A stretch of 64,000 nt of DNA from an uncultured Sulfitobacter sp. (GCF_947500075.1 NZ_CANMQS010000004.1:248001-312000); one strand, 5' to 3'. Shown: positions 28,387 to 39,971, counted from the first letter of the stretch. Numbers and translations: made by a program. Notes: generated by a model not told the origin, from the letters alone.

Positions 28387-28778
28387 GCCACACCTTCCCG
28401 ATCCGCATCTTCTATGAAGACACCGATATGGCGGGCATCGTCTATTACGCCAATTATCTGCGCTATATCGAACGCGCCCGGTCGGACATTGTCGAACAGA
28501 TGGGGCTGGATCAGCGCAGCATGCGCGCGGAAGGCATCGTCTTTGCCATCACGCGGGTGGAGGCGGATTACATCACGCCTGCGCGCTTTGGGGATCGGCT
28601 GGAAGTGCGCACCACGCATTATGCCAAGGGCGCTGTGCGCTGGATGTTTGATCAAGAAGTCTGGCGCGACGACACGGTTTTGTTCCGCTCCAAGGTCACC
28701 GCAGTGTCGATGTCGACGGAAGGAAAACCCGTGCGCCTTCCAGCAAGAGTTCGCTCACACCTCGATGTGACCGGTTAG
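28383..28778 (+). CDS. ybgC: Tol-Pal system acyl-CoA thioesterase YbgC
   Basis: Hot-dog fold thioesterase of 131 residues and usual first gene of tol-pal operons. The catalytic region is FPIRIFYEDTDMAGIVYYANYLRYIERARSD, with the active Asp in EDTDMAGIVYYANY. The remaining strands (RLEVRTTHYAKGAVRWMFDQEV) fit the family. Overlaps the preceding unknown gene. Confidence 0.92.
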   Translation: MSHTFPIRIFYEDTDMAGIVYYANYLRYIERARSDIVEQMGLDQRSMRAEGIVFAITRVEADYITPARFGDRLEVRTTHYAKGAVRWMFDQEVWRDDTVLFRSKVTAVSMSTEGKPVRLPARVRSHLDVTG

Positions 28779-28901
28779 TACGCGACGACGTCTAGCCAAT
28801 CCCCTTGTTTCTCGCTACATTGCGCCCAAATTGAGCCCGAAAATCAGGGCCGAGGCGGCAGGCTGCCAGACCAACGGCAGGCACAGGAAAGAGTGGGAAT
28901 A

Positions 28902-29597
28902 ATGGAAACAGAGGCGCTCGCCCTCGCGCATGAGGTCGATTTCTCCATGTGGGGGCTGTTTGCCCGCGCGACACTGACCGTGAAACTGGTGATGATCATG
29001 CTGATCCTCGCCTCCTTCTGGTCCTGGGCCATCATCGTTCAGAAGATGCTGCAATACCGCGCCGCACGGGCCGAAGCGGAAGCCTTTGATCAGGCGTTCT
29101 GGTCCGGGGAGCCGCTGGATGGCTTGTTTGACACCATTGGCGCCTCTCCCGATGGGCCGTCAGAGAAGGTCTTTGCCGCAGGCATGACCGAATGGCGGCG
29201 CTCGCACCGCGAGGATGGCGGGTTGATCCCCGGTGCCACCGCGCGGATCGACCGCTCCATGGATGTGGCGATCTCCAAGGAGGCCGAGAGCTTGCAGAAG
29301 GGGCTGACAGTGCTGGCCACGGTTGGATCCTCTGCGCCGTTTATCGGGCTGTTCGGTACCGTGATCGGCATCATGAATGCGTTTATCGAGATTGCAGAGC
29401 AGCAGAACACCAACCTTGCCGTTGTGGCACCGGGTATTGCGGAGGCTCTGCTGGCCACAGGTCTGGGCCTGTTGGCCGCGATCCCGGCGGTGATTTTCTA
29501 CAACAAGCTGACGGCAGACAGCGACCGCATCCTGACCCAGCATGAGGCGTTCTCGGACGAATTCGCCACCATCCTCAGCCGCCAGTTGGACAGCTGA
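28902..29597 (+). CDS. tolQ: Tol-Pal proton channel subunit TolQ
   Basis: Inner-membrane protein of 231 residues in the MotA/TolQ/ExbB family. It has three transmembrane segments: about 20-45, 135-160 (TVGSSAPFIGLFGTVIGIMNAF) and 170-195 (GIAEALLATGLGLLAAIPAVIFYN). With TolR it uses proton motive force to drive TolA during outer-membrane constriction at division. ATG 28902 is preferred; a GTG 9 bp earlier is in frame. A 123-bp gap separates it from ybgC. Confidence 0.95.
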   Translation: METEALALAHEVDFSMWGLFARATLTVKLVMIMLILASFWSWAIIVQKMLQYRAARAEAEAFDQAFWSGEPLDGLFDTIGASPDGPSEKVFAAGMTEWRRSHREDGGLIPGATARIDRSMDVAISKEAESLQKGLTVLATVGSSAPFIGLFGTVIGIMNAFIEIAEQQNTNLAVVAPGIAEALLATGLGLLAAIPAVIFYNKLTADSDRILTQHEAFSDEFATILSRQLDS

Positions 29598-29600
29598 GCC

Positions 29601-30083
29601 GTGGGTGCCGGAGTGGTCAAATCCGACAGCGGCGGCGGCAAACGCCGTCGGCGCAGACGGCGCAGCGCGCCGATGTCCGAGATTAACGTCACACCATTCG
29701 TGGACGTCATGCTGGTGTTGTTGATCATCTTCATGGTCGCCGCCCCCCTGCTGACCGTAGGCGTGCCGGTGGAGCTGCCGCGTACCGCCGCAGGCGCCCT
29801 GCCTGCCGATCAGGAAGAACCCCTGGCCGTGACTGTCACCGCCGACGGCGCCGTGCAGATCCAGACAACCCCGGTGGCGCGCGATCAACTGGTCGTTCGC
29901 CTGCGCGCCATTGCCGCGGAGCGCACCAGCGACCGGGTGTTCCTGCGTGCGGATGGGGCCGTTCCCTATGCGCAGGTCATGGAAGTGATGGGCGCGCTCA
30001 ACGCGGGCGGCTTTTCCAACATCGGACTTGTGACGGACATCGGCGGGCCTGCACTGGATGGCCGTCCGACAACAGGGGAATGA
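29601..30083 (+). CDS. tolR: Tol-Pal subunit TolR
   Basis: Protein of 160 residues with an arginine-rich cytoplasmic N-terminus (KRRRRRRRSAP), one transmembrane helix with the essential aspartate (INVTPFVDVMLVLLIIFMV) and a periplasmic ExbD/TolR domain. It starts at GTG 29601, 3 bp after tolQ. Partner of TolQ in the proton channel. Confidence 0.93.
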   Translation: MGAGVVKSDSGGGKRRRRRRRSAPMSEINVTPFVDVMLVLLIIFMVAAPLLTVGVPVELPRTAAGALPADQEEPLAVTVTADGAVQIQTTPVARDQLVVRLRAIAAERTSDRVFLRADGAVPYAQVMEVMGALNAGGFSNIGLVTDIGGPALDGRPTTGE

Positions 30084-30086
30084 TCG

Positions 30087-31202
30087 GTGGGTACCGGGCA
30101 TGTCATCTCTGGTGCGGGGCATACGCTGCTGATCGGCTGGCTTTTGCTGGGCGATATCTTCGCCTCTGAACCGCCACCGTTTGAGGCGCAATCGGTCTCC
30201 ATGGTCTCGGGTGCTGAGTTCGAGGCGCTGCTGGCCGCGCAGAAGCCGCCCAGTTCCACCACCGATGTGGCGCAGCCTGTGCAGCCCGTGGTGGAGGAAG
30301 AACAACCCGATCTGACCGCCACACCGGATGAGGTGATAGAACAGCCCGAACCCTTGCAGGCCGAAACGCTGCCCCCCGATCCTGCCCCTGATGTGACCGA
30401 ACAAGCCGCCCTGCCGCCCGAAGCGGAAGTGGAAGACACGCCGCCTGATCTGTCGGAACCCATCGGCGATCAGGCCGTGTTGGTGCCCAATGTCGCCGAA
30501 GAAGCCGCACCCGAAGATGTGGAGCGGGTGGCCCCAGAGCCCGTGGCCCAGCCAGACCCCGATGCAACGCCCGACCCGGTGGCGCAGGAGGCCGTCGCCC
30601 CGGACGCGCAAGGCGAAGCGGTGGAGCAGGAGCCGCAGGAAGCCACCGCCCCCGAAGCGGCCACGACAGAGATTGTCACCGAAGCCACCGCGGCACCCGC
30701 CGCCTCCATCCGCCCACCGGGCCGCCGCCCGGATCGGCCCGCAGCCCCCGCACCGCAGGTTGCTGAGACTGAAGCCCCGACAGAGGAAGAAACAGACGTC
30801 GATGCCGCCGCAATTGCCGCCGCTGTGGCCGCAGCGCAGACCGAAACGGCAGAAGACACGCCCGCCGCCCCAAGCGGTCCGCCGTTGTCCGCAGGAGAGC
30901 GGGACAGTCTGCGGGTGGCGGTCTCCCAATGCTGGAACGTGGGCTCCCTGTCTTCCGATGCGCTCAGCACCACCGTGATTGTCAGCGTGTCGATGAACCC
31001 GGACGGCACGCCGATCACCGGCTCCATCACGCTGGAAGGGCGCGACGGCGGATCCGAGGCGGGCGCGCGGCAGGCGTTTGAAGCCGCCCGACGTGCGATT
31101 ATCCGCTGTGGGGCGCGCGGCTATCAACTGCCGTCAGAGAAATACGAACAGTGGAAAGAGATCGAGATCACATTCAACCCAGAAGAGATGCGGCGCAGAT
31201 GA
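30087..31202 (+). CDS. tolA: TolA-like periplasm-spanning protein
   Basis: Protein of 371 residues. One N-terminal transmembrane helix (about 8-26) precedes a long, acidic, Pro/Glu/Ala-rich region (30-250), then a C-terminal domain SAGERDSLRVAVSQCWNVGSLS...VSMNPDGTPI typical of TolA/TonB-like domains, with two cysteines. The linker is Pro/Glu-rich instead of the Ala/Lys helix of E. coli TolA. It starts at GTG 30087, 3 bp after tolR. Confidence 0.88.
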   Translation: MGTGHVISGAGHTLLIGWLLLGDIFASEPPPFEAQSVSMVSGAEFEALLAAQKPPSSTTDVAQPVQPVVEEEQPDLTATPDEVIEQPEPLQAETLPPDPAPDVTEQAALPPEAEVEDTPPDLSEPIGDQAVLVPNVAEEAAPEDVERVAPEPVAQPDPDATPDPVAQEAVAPDAQGEAVEQEPQEATAPEAATTEIVTEATAAPAASIRPPGRRPDRPAAPAPQVAETEAPTEEETDVDAAAIAAAVAAAQTETAEDTPAAPSGPPLSAGERDSLRVAVSQCWNVGSLSSDALSTTVIVSVSMNPDGTPITGSITLEGRDGGSEAGARQAFEAARRAIIRCGARGYQLPSEKYEQWKEIEITFNPEEMRRR

Positions 31203-31334
31203 TGCGCGCGCCTTATATGGCAGATGACCGGCAATCCCCTGCCGGGGGCTGTAACATTGGCAAACTTCCCCTCGAACTTCCCGAATGTCCCATAATACTA
31301 TGACCCGGTTCAGTCCCGAAAGGATGCAGGTAAT

Positions 31335-32657
31335 ATGAGTATCAGGATTTTAACCCTCTGTCTGGCGATGATTGTTGCCGTTGCAGGTCAGGTGCAGGCC
31401 CAGCAAGGCCCTCTGCGGATCGAGATCACCGAAGGTGTGATCGAACCCTTGCCCTTTGCCGTGCCCAGCTTTCAGCCTGAAAGCGCCGAAGCCGGACAGC
31501 TTGCCAATGATCTGGCGCGCGTGGTCGCGCAGGATCTGATCGGCACCGGTCTGTTCCGGGAAATCCCCGCCAGTGCCTTCATTTCCACGGTGAGCGACTT
31601 CAACGCCGAGGTGCAATACGCCGACTGGAAAGCGATCAATGCGCAGGCACTGGTCACCGGCGCGGTCAATGTCTCTGGCAACAACCTGACGGTGAAGTTC
31701 CGCCTCTATGACGTGTTCTCCGGGGCGGAACTGGGGGATGGGTTGCAATTCTCCGGCACGACCGATGGCTGGCGGCGCATGGCGCATAAGGTGGCCGATG
31801 CGGTCTACAGCCGGATTACGGGCGAGAGCGGCTATTTCGACAGCCGGGTTGTCTATGTCTCCGAAACCGGGCCAAAGGACGCGCGCAAAAAGCGGCTGGC
31901 GATCATGGATTATGACGGCGCGAACGTGCAGTTCCTGACCGATTCCAGCGCCATTGTGCTGGCGCCGCGCTTTTCACCTTCTGGTGATCGCGTGCTCTAC
32001 ACCAGCTACGAAAGCGGATTTCCGCGTATCTATGTGCTCGATATCGGGTCGGTGCAGCGGCGCGTGCTGGAAAGTGCCGATGGCACGATGAGCTTTGCGC
32101 CGCGCTTCTCTCCCTCCGGTCAGACGGTGGTCTTTTCACTGACGCAGGGCGGCAATACGGACATCTACACGATGGACATCAACTCAGGCCAATCGGTGCG
32201 CCTGACCAATACGCCGTCCATCGAAACCGCGCCCAGCTTCTCTCCCGATGGCAGCAAGATCGTCTTTGAAAGCGACCGATCCGGCACACAGCAGCTTTAC
32301 GTGATGCCCGCAACTGGCGGAGAAGCCACAAGAATTTCCTTCGGACAGGGGCGGTACGGCACACCTGTCTGGTCCCCGCGCGGGGATCTGGTGGCCTTCA
32401 CCAAGCAGAACGCCGGGCGCTTCCACATCGGGGTGATGCGTCTTGATGGCTCCGAAGAACGGCTGTTGACCGCCTCGTTCCTCGATGAGGGCCCCACCTG
32501 GGCGCCCAATGGCCGGGTGATCATGTTCGCCCGTGAAACCCAAGGGGCAGGCGGGTCGTCCACGCTTTATTCCGTGGACATCTCGGGCCGCAATCTGCGC
32601 CCCGTGCCCACACCCGAGGGTGGATCGGACCCCTCCTGGTCGCCTTTGCAAAAGTAA
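31335..32657 (+). CDS. tolB: Tol-Pal periplasmic protein TolB
   Basis: Exported protein of 440 residues with a signal peptide (about 1-22, ending VQAQQ). An N-terminal TolB domain is followed by a beta-propeller of repeated [39 protein letters not shown] and [11 protein letters not shown] motifs. It bridges TolA and Pal. A 132-bp gap follows tolA and may contain a separate promoter. Confidence 0.96.
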   Translation: MSIRILTLCLAMIVAVAGQVQAQQGPLRIEITEGVIEPLPFAVPSFQPESAEAGQLANDLARVVAQDLIGTGLFREIPASAFISTVSDFNAEVQYADWKAINAQALVTGAVNVSGNNLTVKFRLYDVFSGAELGDGLQFSGTTDGWRRMAHKVADAVYSRITGESGYFDSRVVYVSETGPKDARKKRLAIMDYDGANVQFLTDSSAIVLAPRFSPSGDRVLYTSYESGFPRIYVLDIGSVQRRVLESADGTMSFAPRFSPSGQTVVFSLTQGGNTDIYTMDINSGQSVRLTNTPSIETAPSFSPDGSKIVFESDRSGTQQLYVMPATGGEATRISFGQGRYGTPVWSPRGDLVAFTKQNAGRFHIGVMRLDGSEERLLTASFLDEGPTWAPNGRVIMFARETQGAGGSSTLYSVDISGRNLRPVPTPEGGSDPSWSPLQK

Positions 32658-32663
32658 ACACCC

Positions 32664-32712
32664 GCAGGTCCGAGTTATGTTCCCAAAACGCGGCGGACCT
32701 GCTAATCAGGTC
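32664..32712 (+). promoter_or_regulatory. Two mutually exclusive stems in the tolB-pal spacer
   Basis: GCAGGTCCG (32664-32672) is complementary to CGGACCTGC (32694-32702). GACCTG (32696-32701), inside that second arm, can instead pair with CAGGTC (32707-32712). The two folds exclude each other. An A-rich stretch, not a U tract, follows, so RNA processing or translational control of pal is more likely than termination. Confidence 0.45.
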
Positions 32713-32744
32713 TCAATAAAAAATATCGGAAACGAGGCAGTAGC

Positions 32745-33269
32745 ATGAACCGGATTTTGACAGTCCCTCTCCTGATCGCAACACTTGGCCTGGCGGCCTG
32801 TACCGACCCTGCGCGCTTTGGCGCGGATGGCACCGGAGCAGGCGCGGGATCAGCAAACGCCCTGAACGGCGGCATCGTCCCCGGCAGCGCCAGCGATCCC
32901 ACATCGCCTGCGTATTTCCAGCAGACCATCGGCGACCGGGTGTTGTTCGCAGTGGACCAGTCCAACCTGACGCCCGAAGGGCAGATCACGCTGGACGGGC
33001 AGGCCCAGTGGCTGTTGTCCAACCCGGATTATCAGGCCGTGATCGAAGGTCACGCGGATGAGCAGGGCACGCGAGAATACAACGTCGCCCTTGGCGCACG
33101 CCGCGCCAATGCAGTACGCGAATACATGGTCTCCAAAGGCGTGCCCGGCAGCCGCATGCGTGTTGTCAGCTACGGCAAGGAACGCCCGATTGAGATCTGC
33201 TCGGAGGAAAGCTGTTATGCCAAGAACCGCCGCGCCGTCACGGTGCTGGCCGGAGGGCTGACCAGCTAA
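32745..33269 (+). CDS. pal: Peptidoglycan-associated lipoprotein Pal
   Basis: Outer-membrane lipoprotein of 174 residues. The lipobox is LGLAACT (lipidated Cys near residue 19). The OmpA-like peptidoglycan-binding domain covers about 65-170 and contains NPDYQAVIEGHADEQGTREYNVALGARRANAV, the strongest family match. Pal anchors the outer membrane to peptidoglycan and binds TolB. Confidence 0.96.
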   Translation: MNRILTVPLLIATLGLAACTDPARFGADGTGAGAGSANALNGGIVPGSASDPTSPAYFQQTIGDRVLFAVDQSNLTPEGQITLDGQAQWLLSNPDYQAVIEGHADEQGTREYNVALGARRANAVREYMVSKGVPGSRMRVVSYGKERPIEICSEESCYAKNRRAVTVLAGGLTS

Positions 33270-33287
33270 GGCCAGTTAAGGATAGCC

Positions 33288-34136
33288 ATGAGAACATTGC
33301 GCATCATTGCAGGGGCCGTTCTGGCGCTGAACCTGTCCCTCGGGCCGGCACAGGCCCAGGACGAGCAGACCCTTGCCGACATCCGGCAAGAATTGAACGT
33401 GCTGTTTGTCGAAGTGCAAAAACTCCGTCGGGAGCTGTCCACAACGGGGGGCGCCAGCGTGAACACCGCAGGCACCACCGTGCTGGAACGCATGACCGCG
33501 ATGGAAAGCGAACTGCAACGGCTGACGTCCAAGACCGAGGAACTGGAAAACCGCGTCAACCGCATCGTCGCGGACGGCACCAACCGCATCGGTGATCTGG
33601 AATTCCGTCTGGTGGAGCTTGAAGGCGGCGATGTGGCGGCTCTGGGTGAAACAACCACTTTGGGCGGCCCGACGGAAACCCCTGTTGTGGCCGCGCCCAC
33701 CCCGGCACCAACGTCACCGCAGACCGGCGGCGTCGATACCTCGTCGCTGGCCGTGAGCGAGGCTGCCGATTTCGACCGGGCCAAGGAGGTGCTCGCCACA
33801 GGTGACTTTCGTACCGCCGCGGACCTCTTTGCGACCTTCAATCAGACCTATCCGGGCGGACCGCTAGCCCCCGAAGCCGAACTGCGGCGCGGTGAAGCGC
33901 TGGTCGGGCTGGGCGACACCCGCGAAGCGGCGCGCGCCTTTCTGGCCAGCTTCAGCGCGTCACCCGAAGGCCCGCTGGCCCCCACATCCCTTACCGAACT
34001 CGGCCGTGCCCTGGGCGTACTTGGCCAAACCCAGGAGGCCTGCGTCACCCTGAGCGAGGTTGCAATCCGCTTTCCCGCCAGCCCCGAAGTCGCCCGCGCC
34101 GAGGCTGAACAACGCGCCCTGAGTTGTTCAAACTGA
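33288..34136 (+). CDS. cpoB: Cell division coordinator CpoB (YbgF)
   Basis: Exported protein of 282 residues. A signal peptide (about 1-21) precedes a coiled-coil region (about 25-100), then a Thr/Pro-rich linker and TPR repeats (FDRAKEVLATGDFRTAADLFATFNQTYPGGPLAPEAELRRGEAL and following). Last canonical tol-pal gene; CpoB coordinates Tol-Pal with peptidoglycan synthesis at the septum. Confidence 0.93.
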   Translation: MRTLRIIAGAVLALNLSLGPAQAQDEQTLADIRQELNVLFVEVQKLRRELSTTGGASVNTAGTTVLERMTAMESELQRLTSKTEELENRVNRIVADGTNRIGDLEFRLVELEGGDVAALGETTTLGGPTETPVVAAPTPAPTSPQTGGVDTSSLAVSEAADFDRAKEVLATGDFRTAADLFATFNQTYPGGPLAPEAELRRGEALVGLGDTREAARAFLASFSASPEGPLAPTSLTELGRALGVLGQTQEACVTLSEVAIRFPASPEVARAEAEQRALSCSN

Positions 34137-34140
34137 TCTG

Positions 34141-35400
34141 ATGCCGCAAAACCGCCTCACACAACAGGTTGCCGATGCCTTCCTTCCGCGGCCACCCGCT
34201 GTTTTGGGGGTGGCAGTCTCCGGTGGGGGCGATTCCATGGCGCTGCTCCATCTGCTGCACAAATTATGTACCCTGCACGGCACGCGGTTGCGGGTGGTCA
34301 CCGTGGACCACGGGCTGCGGCCGGAAGCCGCGTCAGAGGCGCAGATGGTCGCCGATGTCTGCAGCAAGCTGGGCCTTCTGCATGATGTTCTGCACTGGGA
34401 AGGCTGGGACGGATCGGGGAACCTGCAAGACGCTGCACGTCGGGCGCGGTATGGCATGATGGCCGATTGGGGGCGCCGCCATGACGTGGAGGCGATCGCG
34501 GTTGGCCATTCGGCGGATGACCAGGCCGAAACGGTCCTGATGCGCCTGGCCCGCCGGTCTGGCGTAGACGGCCTTTCAGGCATGAAGCGACGGCTGGTGA
34601 TGGAGGGCATGACATGGGTGCGCCCCTTGCTGGGGGCCAGCCGCTCTGACCTGCGCGACTACCTGATCCAAAGCGATGTGCCCTGGATCGAAGACCCCAG
34701 CAACAAAAACGAAAACTTCGAACGCATCCGGGCGCGCAAGGTGCTTGAGGCGCTGGAGCCATTGGGCATCACCGTTTGCGGGCTTGCCGAAGTGGCCGAC
34801 AATATGCTTGAGGCCCGCAAGGCACTGGAATGGCAAACGTTTCTGGCCGCGCGTGACAGTATCTACGTCAATGGCGGCGCGGTGGTCGTGGACGACCGCA
34901 AGATGCGGCTGATGCCGGACGAGGTGCAGCGCCGCCTGCTGGTGCGCGCCATGAACTGGATCTCCGGGGAGGCCTATCCCGCCCGCAGGCAAGCGGTGAT
35001 GTCCGTGCTCAAAGGGTTGCGGCGTGGGCAGGCCGGGACAGCCGAAGGATGTCACGCCCGCCGCGTCGGCGGCGCCGTCTGGATATTCCGGGAATTCAAC
35101 GCCGTGGCCAATGTCCGCTCCACGGTGGATGTGCTTTGGGACGGGCGCTGGCGCATCACCTCCTCCGACCCCGGCGCATTGGCCTCCGATCTTGAGGTCC
35201 GCGCGCTTGGTGAGGAGGGGCTGGCGCAATGCCCCGACTGGCGCTCCTGCGGCCGTCCGCACCCGGTTTTGCTCTCCACCCCGTCCATCTGGCACAAGGA
35301 TGAGTTGCTTTCCGCCCCCCTTGCCGGGACAGGCCAAAACTGGCATGCGGAGGTGGATGGCGGTGATGAGACCTTTTTTGCCGCACTACTTACGCATTGA
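34141..35400 (+). CDS. tilS: tRNA(Ile)-lysidine synthetase
   Basis: ATP-pyrophosphatase-family enzyme of 419 residues that converts C34 of tRNA-Ile(CAU) to lysidine. The PP-loop SGGGDS is at residues 27-32, with VTVDHGLRPEA and GHSADDQAETVLMRLARRSG further on. It starts 4 bp after cpoB. The common tilS-ftsH neighbourhood is preserved. Confidence 0.93.
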   Translation: MPQNRLTQQVADAFLPRPPAVLGVAVSGGGDSMALLHLLHKLCTLHGTRLRVVTVDHGLRPEAASEAQMVADVCSKLGLLHDVLHWEGWDGSGNLQDAARRARYGMMADWGRRHDVEAIAVGHSADDQAETVLMRLARRSGVDGLSGMKRRLVMEGMTWVRPLLGASRSDLRDYLIQSDVPWIEDPSNKNENFERIRARKVLEALEPLGITVCGLAEVADNMLEARKALEWQTFLAARDSIYVNGGAVVVDDRKMRLMPDEVQRRLLVRAMNWISGEAYPARRQAVMSVLKGLRRGQAGTAEGCHARRVGGAVWIFREFNAVANVRSTVDVLWDGRWRITSSDPGALASDLEVRALGEEGLAQCPDWRSCGRPHPVLLSTPSIWHKDELLSAPLAGTGQNWHAEVDGGDETFFAALLTH

Positions 35401-35465
35401 ATGCGGGGAAATGCTGTCTATCTTAACCCCAAAGGTCGTGCCGTCATGGTAGGACACTGTGGGTC

Positions 35466-35479
35466 ATGCGATATCGCAT
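35466..35479. promoter_or_regulatory. 14-bp palindrome before ftsH
   Basis: ATGCGATATCGCAT is a perfect palindrome 24 bp before the ftsH start, inside a 103-bp spacer. It could be a regulator site or chance. I could not find a convincing heat-shock promoter beside it. Confidence 0.25.
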
Positions 35480-35503
35480 CCCTCGTGATATAGGAGAATT
35501 CCC

Positions 35504-37435
<1,932 letters not shown>

Positions 37436-37472
37436 TCAATTCGGGTGATGGCGACGTCACAAAATAGAATGA

Positions 37473-37501
37473 GGCCCCGCATCGTCGGGGCCTTTTCTTT
37501 T
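37473..37501 (+). terminator. Rho-independent terminator after ftsH
   Basis: GGCCCCG (37473-37479) and CGGGGCC (37486-37492) form a stem with a CATCGT loop, followed by TTTTCTTTT. It ends the long ruv-tol-tilS-ftsH stretch. Confidence 0.92.
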
Positions 37502-37519
37502 CCCCGCAACGCAGCAAGG

Positions 37520-37544
37520 GTGGGTCAACCGCAAGGAGACCCAC
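37520..37544 (+). promoter_or_regulatory. Hairpin presenting the ribosome site of the MOSC gene
   Basis: GTGGGTC (37520-37526) pairs with GACCCAC (37538-37544). The Shine-Dalgarno AAGGA (37533-37537) is in the loop, and the ATG at 37545 directly follows the stem. The fold could limit or expose the ribosome site. Confidence 0.45.
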
Positions 37545-38129
37545 ATGCCCGAACTCGTCCCGACCGACCATGTCGCCACCATCACCTTTCTGGGCCGCGT
37601 TCCCCAAAATCGCGACAACATCCGCGCCGAAGCGATCCAAAGCGCCTACGCCAGCTACGAAGGCTTCGACGGCGAATTTCACGCAGGGCTCACCCGCGCC
37701 TCCTGCGTGCGCGTGAAATCCCAACACCCCGAAGGCACTGAAATCCGTAACGTCCGCCAGTTCTCCATCCTCTCTGCCGAGGAACTGAACGCAATTGCAC
37801 AGGAAATCGACATCGACGCCATCGACCCCCTGCTGGTCGGCGCTTCCATCGTCCTTTCGGGCATCCCCGACTTCACCCATGTCCCCCCATCCTCCCGCTT
37901 GCAGGCCGAAAACGGCACGACCATCGTGGTCGACATGCTCAACGCGCCCTGCCAATACCCCGCGCGCGAGATCGAAAAGGAACACCCCGGCCACGGCAAA
38001 GGCTTCGTACCCGCCGCACGGGGCCGACGCGGGGTCTGTGGCTGGGTCGAACGCCAGGGCGAATTGCGCGTGGGTGACAAGATGCGCCTGCATGTCCCCG
38101 GCCAACGCGCCTGGGCACCAGAAGGGTAG
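37545..38129 (+). CDS. MOSC-domain-like protein
   Basis: Protein of 194 residues resembling stand-alone MOSC-domain proteins of the molybdenum cofactor sulfurase group. Supporting segments: [56 protein letters not shown] (conserved Cys candidate) and [22 protein letters not shown] domains usually deliver sulfur to metal centres or bind molybdenum cofactor; the substrate here is unknown. Confidence 0.75.
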   Translation: MPELVPTDHVATITFLGRVPQNRDNIRAEAIQSAYASYEGFDGEFHAGLTRASCVRVKSQHPEGTEIRNVRQFSILSAEELNAIAQEIDIDAIDPLLVGASIVLSGIPDFTHVPPSSRLQAENGTTIVVDMLNAPCQYPAREIEKEHPGHGKGFVPAARGRRGVCGWVERQGELRVGDKMRLHVPGQRAWAPEG

Positions 38130-38144
38130 CCCCCAATCAGCCTC

Positions 38145-38246
38145 GGCGTTTCCGATCAGAAACGATTCTGCGACATCGGGCCGCATCACGTGCCGGAAAT
38201 GTCGGAAACGCCCCCTCGATTCTGCCCTCTGGCCCTGTAAGACAGG
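38145..38246 (+). ncRNA. Structured, switch-like leader candidate before fhs
   Basis: A perfect 11-bp pairing, GGCGTTTCCGA (38145-38155) with TCGGAAACGCC (38202-38212), encloses a small hairpin CAGAA-ACGA-TTCTG (38157-38170) and a possible GGC/GCC stem. The 5' strand can instead form a local hairpin, CGTTTC (38147-38152) with GAAACG (38159-38164). A further hairpin CCTGT-AAG-ACAGG lies at 38234-38246. The region ends 35 bp before fhs. I do not recognise a known riboswitch class. A REP-type intergenic repeat is the main alternative. Confidence 0.35.
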
Positions 38247-38281
38247 TCGAAAGATCACTCCGGCATCAGGAAGGCCACCCC

Positions 38282-39958
38282 ATGTCTTACAAAAGCGACA
38301 TCGAAATCGCCCGCGAAGCGCAAAAGCGCCCCATTCAGGAAATTGGTGAAAAGCTGGGCATCGCCTCCGCCGATCTGCTGCCCTACGGCCACGACAAGGC
38401 CAAGGTCAGCCAGTCCTTCATCAATTCCGTTCAGGACCGCCCTGACGGCAAGCTGATCCTCGTGACCGCGATCAACCCCACGCCCGCGGGCGAAGGCAAG
38501 ACAACCACCACCGTGGGACTGGGCGATGGCCTGAACCGCATTGGCAAGAAAGCCTGCGTCTGCATCCGCGAAGCCTCGCTTGGACCAAACTTCGGCATGA
38601 AGGGCGGGGCCGCTGGCGGTGGCTACGCGCAGGTTGTCCCGATGGAGGAGATGAACCTCCACTTCACCGGTGACTTCCACGCGATCACCTCCGCGCATTC
38701 GCTGCTGTCCGCGATGATCGACAACCACATCTACTGGGGCAACGCCCTTGAGATAGACACCCGCCGCGTTGTCTGGCGCCGTGTGGTTGACATGAACGAC
38801 CGCGCCCTGCGCCAGATCACCGCCTCCTTGGGTGGCGTGGCCAACGGCTTCCCGCGCGAGGCGGGTTTCGACATCACCGTGGCGTCCGAAGTCATGGCGA
38901 TCCTCTGCCTGTCCAAGAACCTCTCTGACCTGCAAAAGCGTCTGGGCGACATGATCGTCGCCTACACCCGCGAGCGAAAACCGATCTTCGCCCGCGACAT
39001 CAAAGCCGACGGCGCGATGACCGTCCTGCTGAAAGACGCCATGCAGCCCAACATCGTGCAAACGCTGGAAAACAACCCCGCCTTTGTGCACGGCGGTCCT
39101 TTCGCCAACATCGCCCACGGCTGTAACTCCGTCATCGCCACCACGACGGCCCTGAAACTGGCCGATTATGTCGTGACCGAAGCGGGCTTCGGCGCGGACC
39201 TTGGCGCTGAGAAATTCCTCAACATCAAATGCCGCAAAGCGGGTCTGGCACCTTCCGCAGTCGTCGTTGTCGCCACCGTGCGCGCGATGAAGATGAACGG
39301 CGGTGTCGCCAAAGCGGACCTTGGCGAAGAAAACGTCGATGCGGTCAAGAACGGCTGCGCGAACCTCGGCCGTCACATCGAAAACGTCAAATCCTTCGGC
39401 GTGCCCGTGGTTGTGGCGATCAACCACTTCGTCACCGACACCGACGCCGAAGTGCAGGCGGTCAAGGACTACGTCGCTTCCCAAGGTTCTGAGGCTGTCC
39501 TCAGCCGCCACTGGGAACTCGGCTCCGAAGGCTCCGCAGATCTGGCAACCAAAGTGGTTGAGACCATCGAGAAGGGCGAAGGCAACTTCGCACCGATCTA
39601 TCCCGACGACATGCCACTGGCCGAAAAGATCAACACGATTGCCACCAAGATCTACCGCGCCGATCAGGCCACGATGGATCAGAAGATCCTCAACCAGTTG
39701 AAAGATTGGGAAGATCAGGGCTACGGCAATCTGCCGGTCTGCATGGCGAAAACCCAGTACAGCTTCACCACCGATCCCAACCAGCGCGGCGCGCCCACCG
39801 GCTTCGACATCCCCGTGCGTGAAGTCCGCCTGAGCGCGGGTGCCGGTTTTGTCGTCGCCATTTGCGGTGAGATCATGACCATGCCCGGCCTGCCGCGCGT
39901 GCCCTCGGCGGAAAGCATCATGCTCAACGACGCTGGTGAAGTCGAAGGTTTGTTTTAA
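38282..39958 (+). CDS. fhs: Formate--tetrahydrofolate ligase
   Basis: Enzyme of 558 residues making 10-formyl-THF from formate, THF and ATP. The nucleotide loop is [19 protein letters not shown] (about 63-81); [23 protein letters not shown] and [15 protein letters not shown] are fhs hallmarks. It feeds the one-carbon pool together with FolD, encoded 584 bp downstream. A possible structured leader precedes it. Confidence 0.97.
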   Translation: MSYKSDIEIAREAQKRPIQEIGEKLGIASADLLPYGHDKAKVSQSFINSVQDRPDGKLILVTAINPTPAGEGKTTTTVGLGDGLNRIGKKACVCIREASLGPNFGMKGGAAGGGYAQVVPMEEMNLHFTGDFHAITSAHSLLSAMIDNHIYWGNALEIDTRRVVWRRVVDMNDRALRQITASLGGVANGFPREAGFDITVASEVMAILCLSKNLSDLQKRLGDMIVAYTRERKPIFARDIKADGAMTVLLKDAMQPNIVQTLENNPAFVHGGPFANIAHGCNSVIATTTALKLADYVVTEAGFGADLGAEKFLNIKCRKAGLAPSAVVVVATVRAMKMNGGVAKADLGEENVDAVKNGCANLGRHIENVKSFGVPVVVAINHFVTDTDAEVQAVKDYVASQGSEAVLSRHWELGSEGSADLATKVVETIEKGEGNFAPIYPDDMPLAEKINTIATKIYRADQATMDQKILNQLKDWEDQGYGNLPVCMAKTQYSFTTDPNQRGAPTGFDIPVREVRLSAGAGFVVAICGEIMTMPGLPRVPSAESIMLNDAGEVEGLF

Positions 39959-39971
39959 GTCAAACAGTTGC

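Noticed and set aside
35401-35503. Heat-shock (RpoH) promoter for ftsH
   Set aside because: I looked for a CTTG-type -35 with a suitable -10 but found only weak partial matches.
38130-38281. ZTP (pfl) riboswitch before fhs
   Set aside because: This known class does occur before fhs genes, but I could not find its conserved core sequences here. The region is reported only as an unassigned structured leader.
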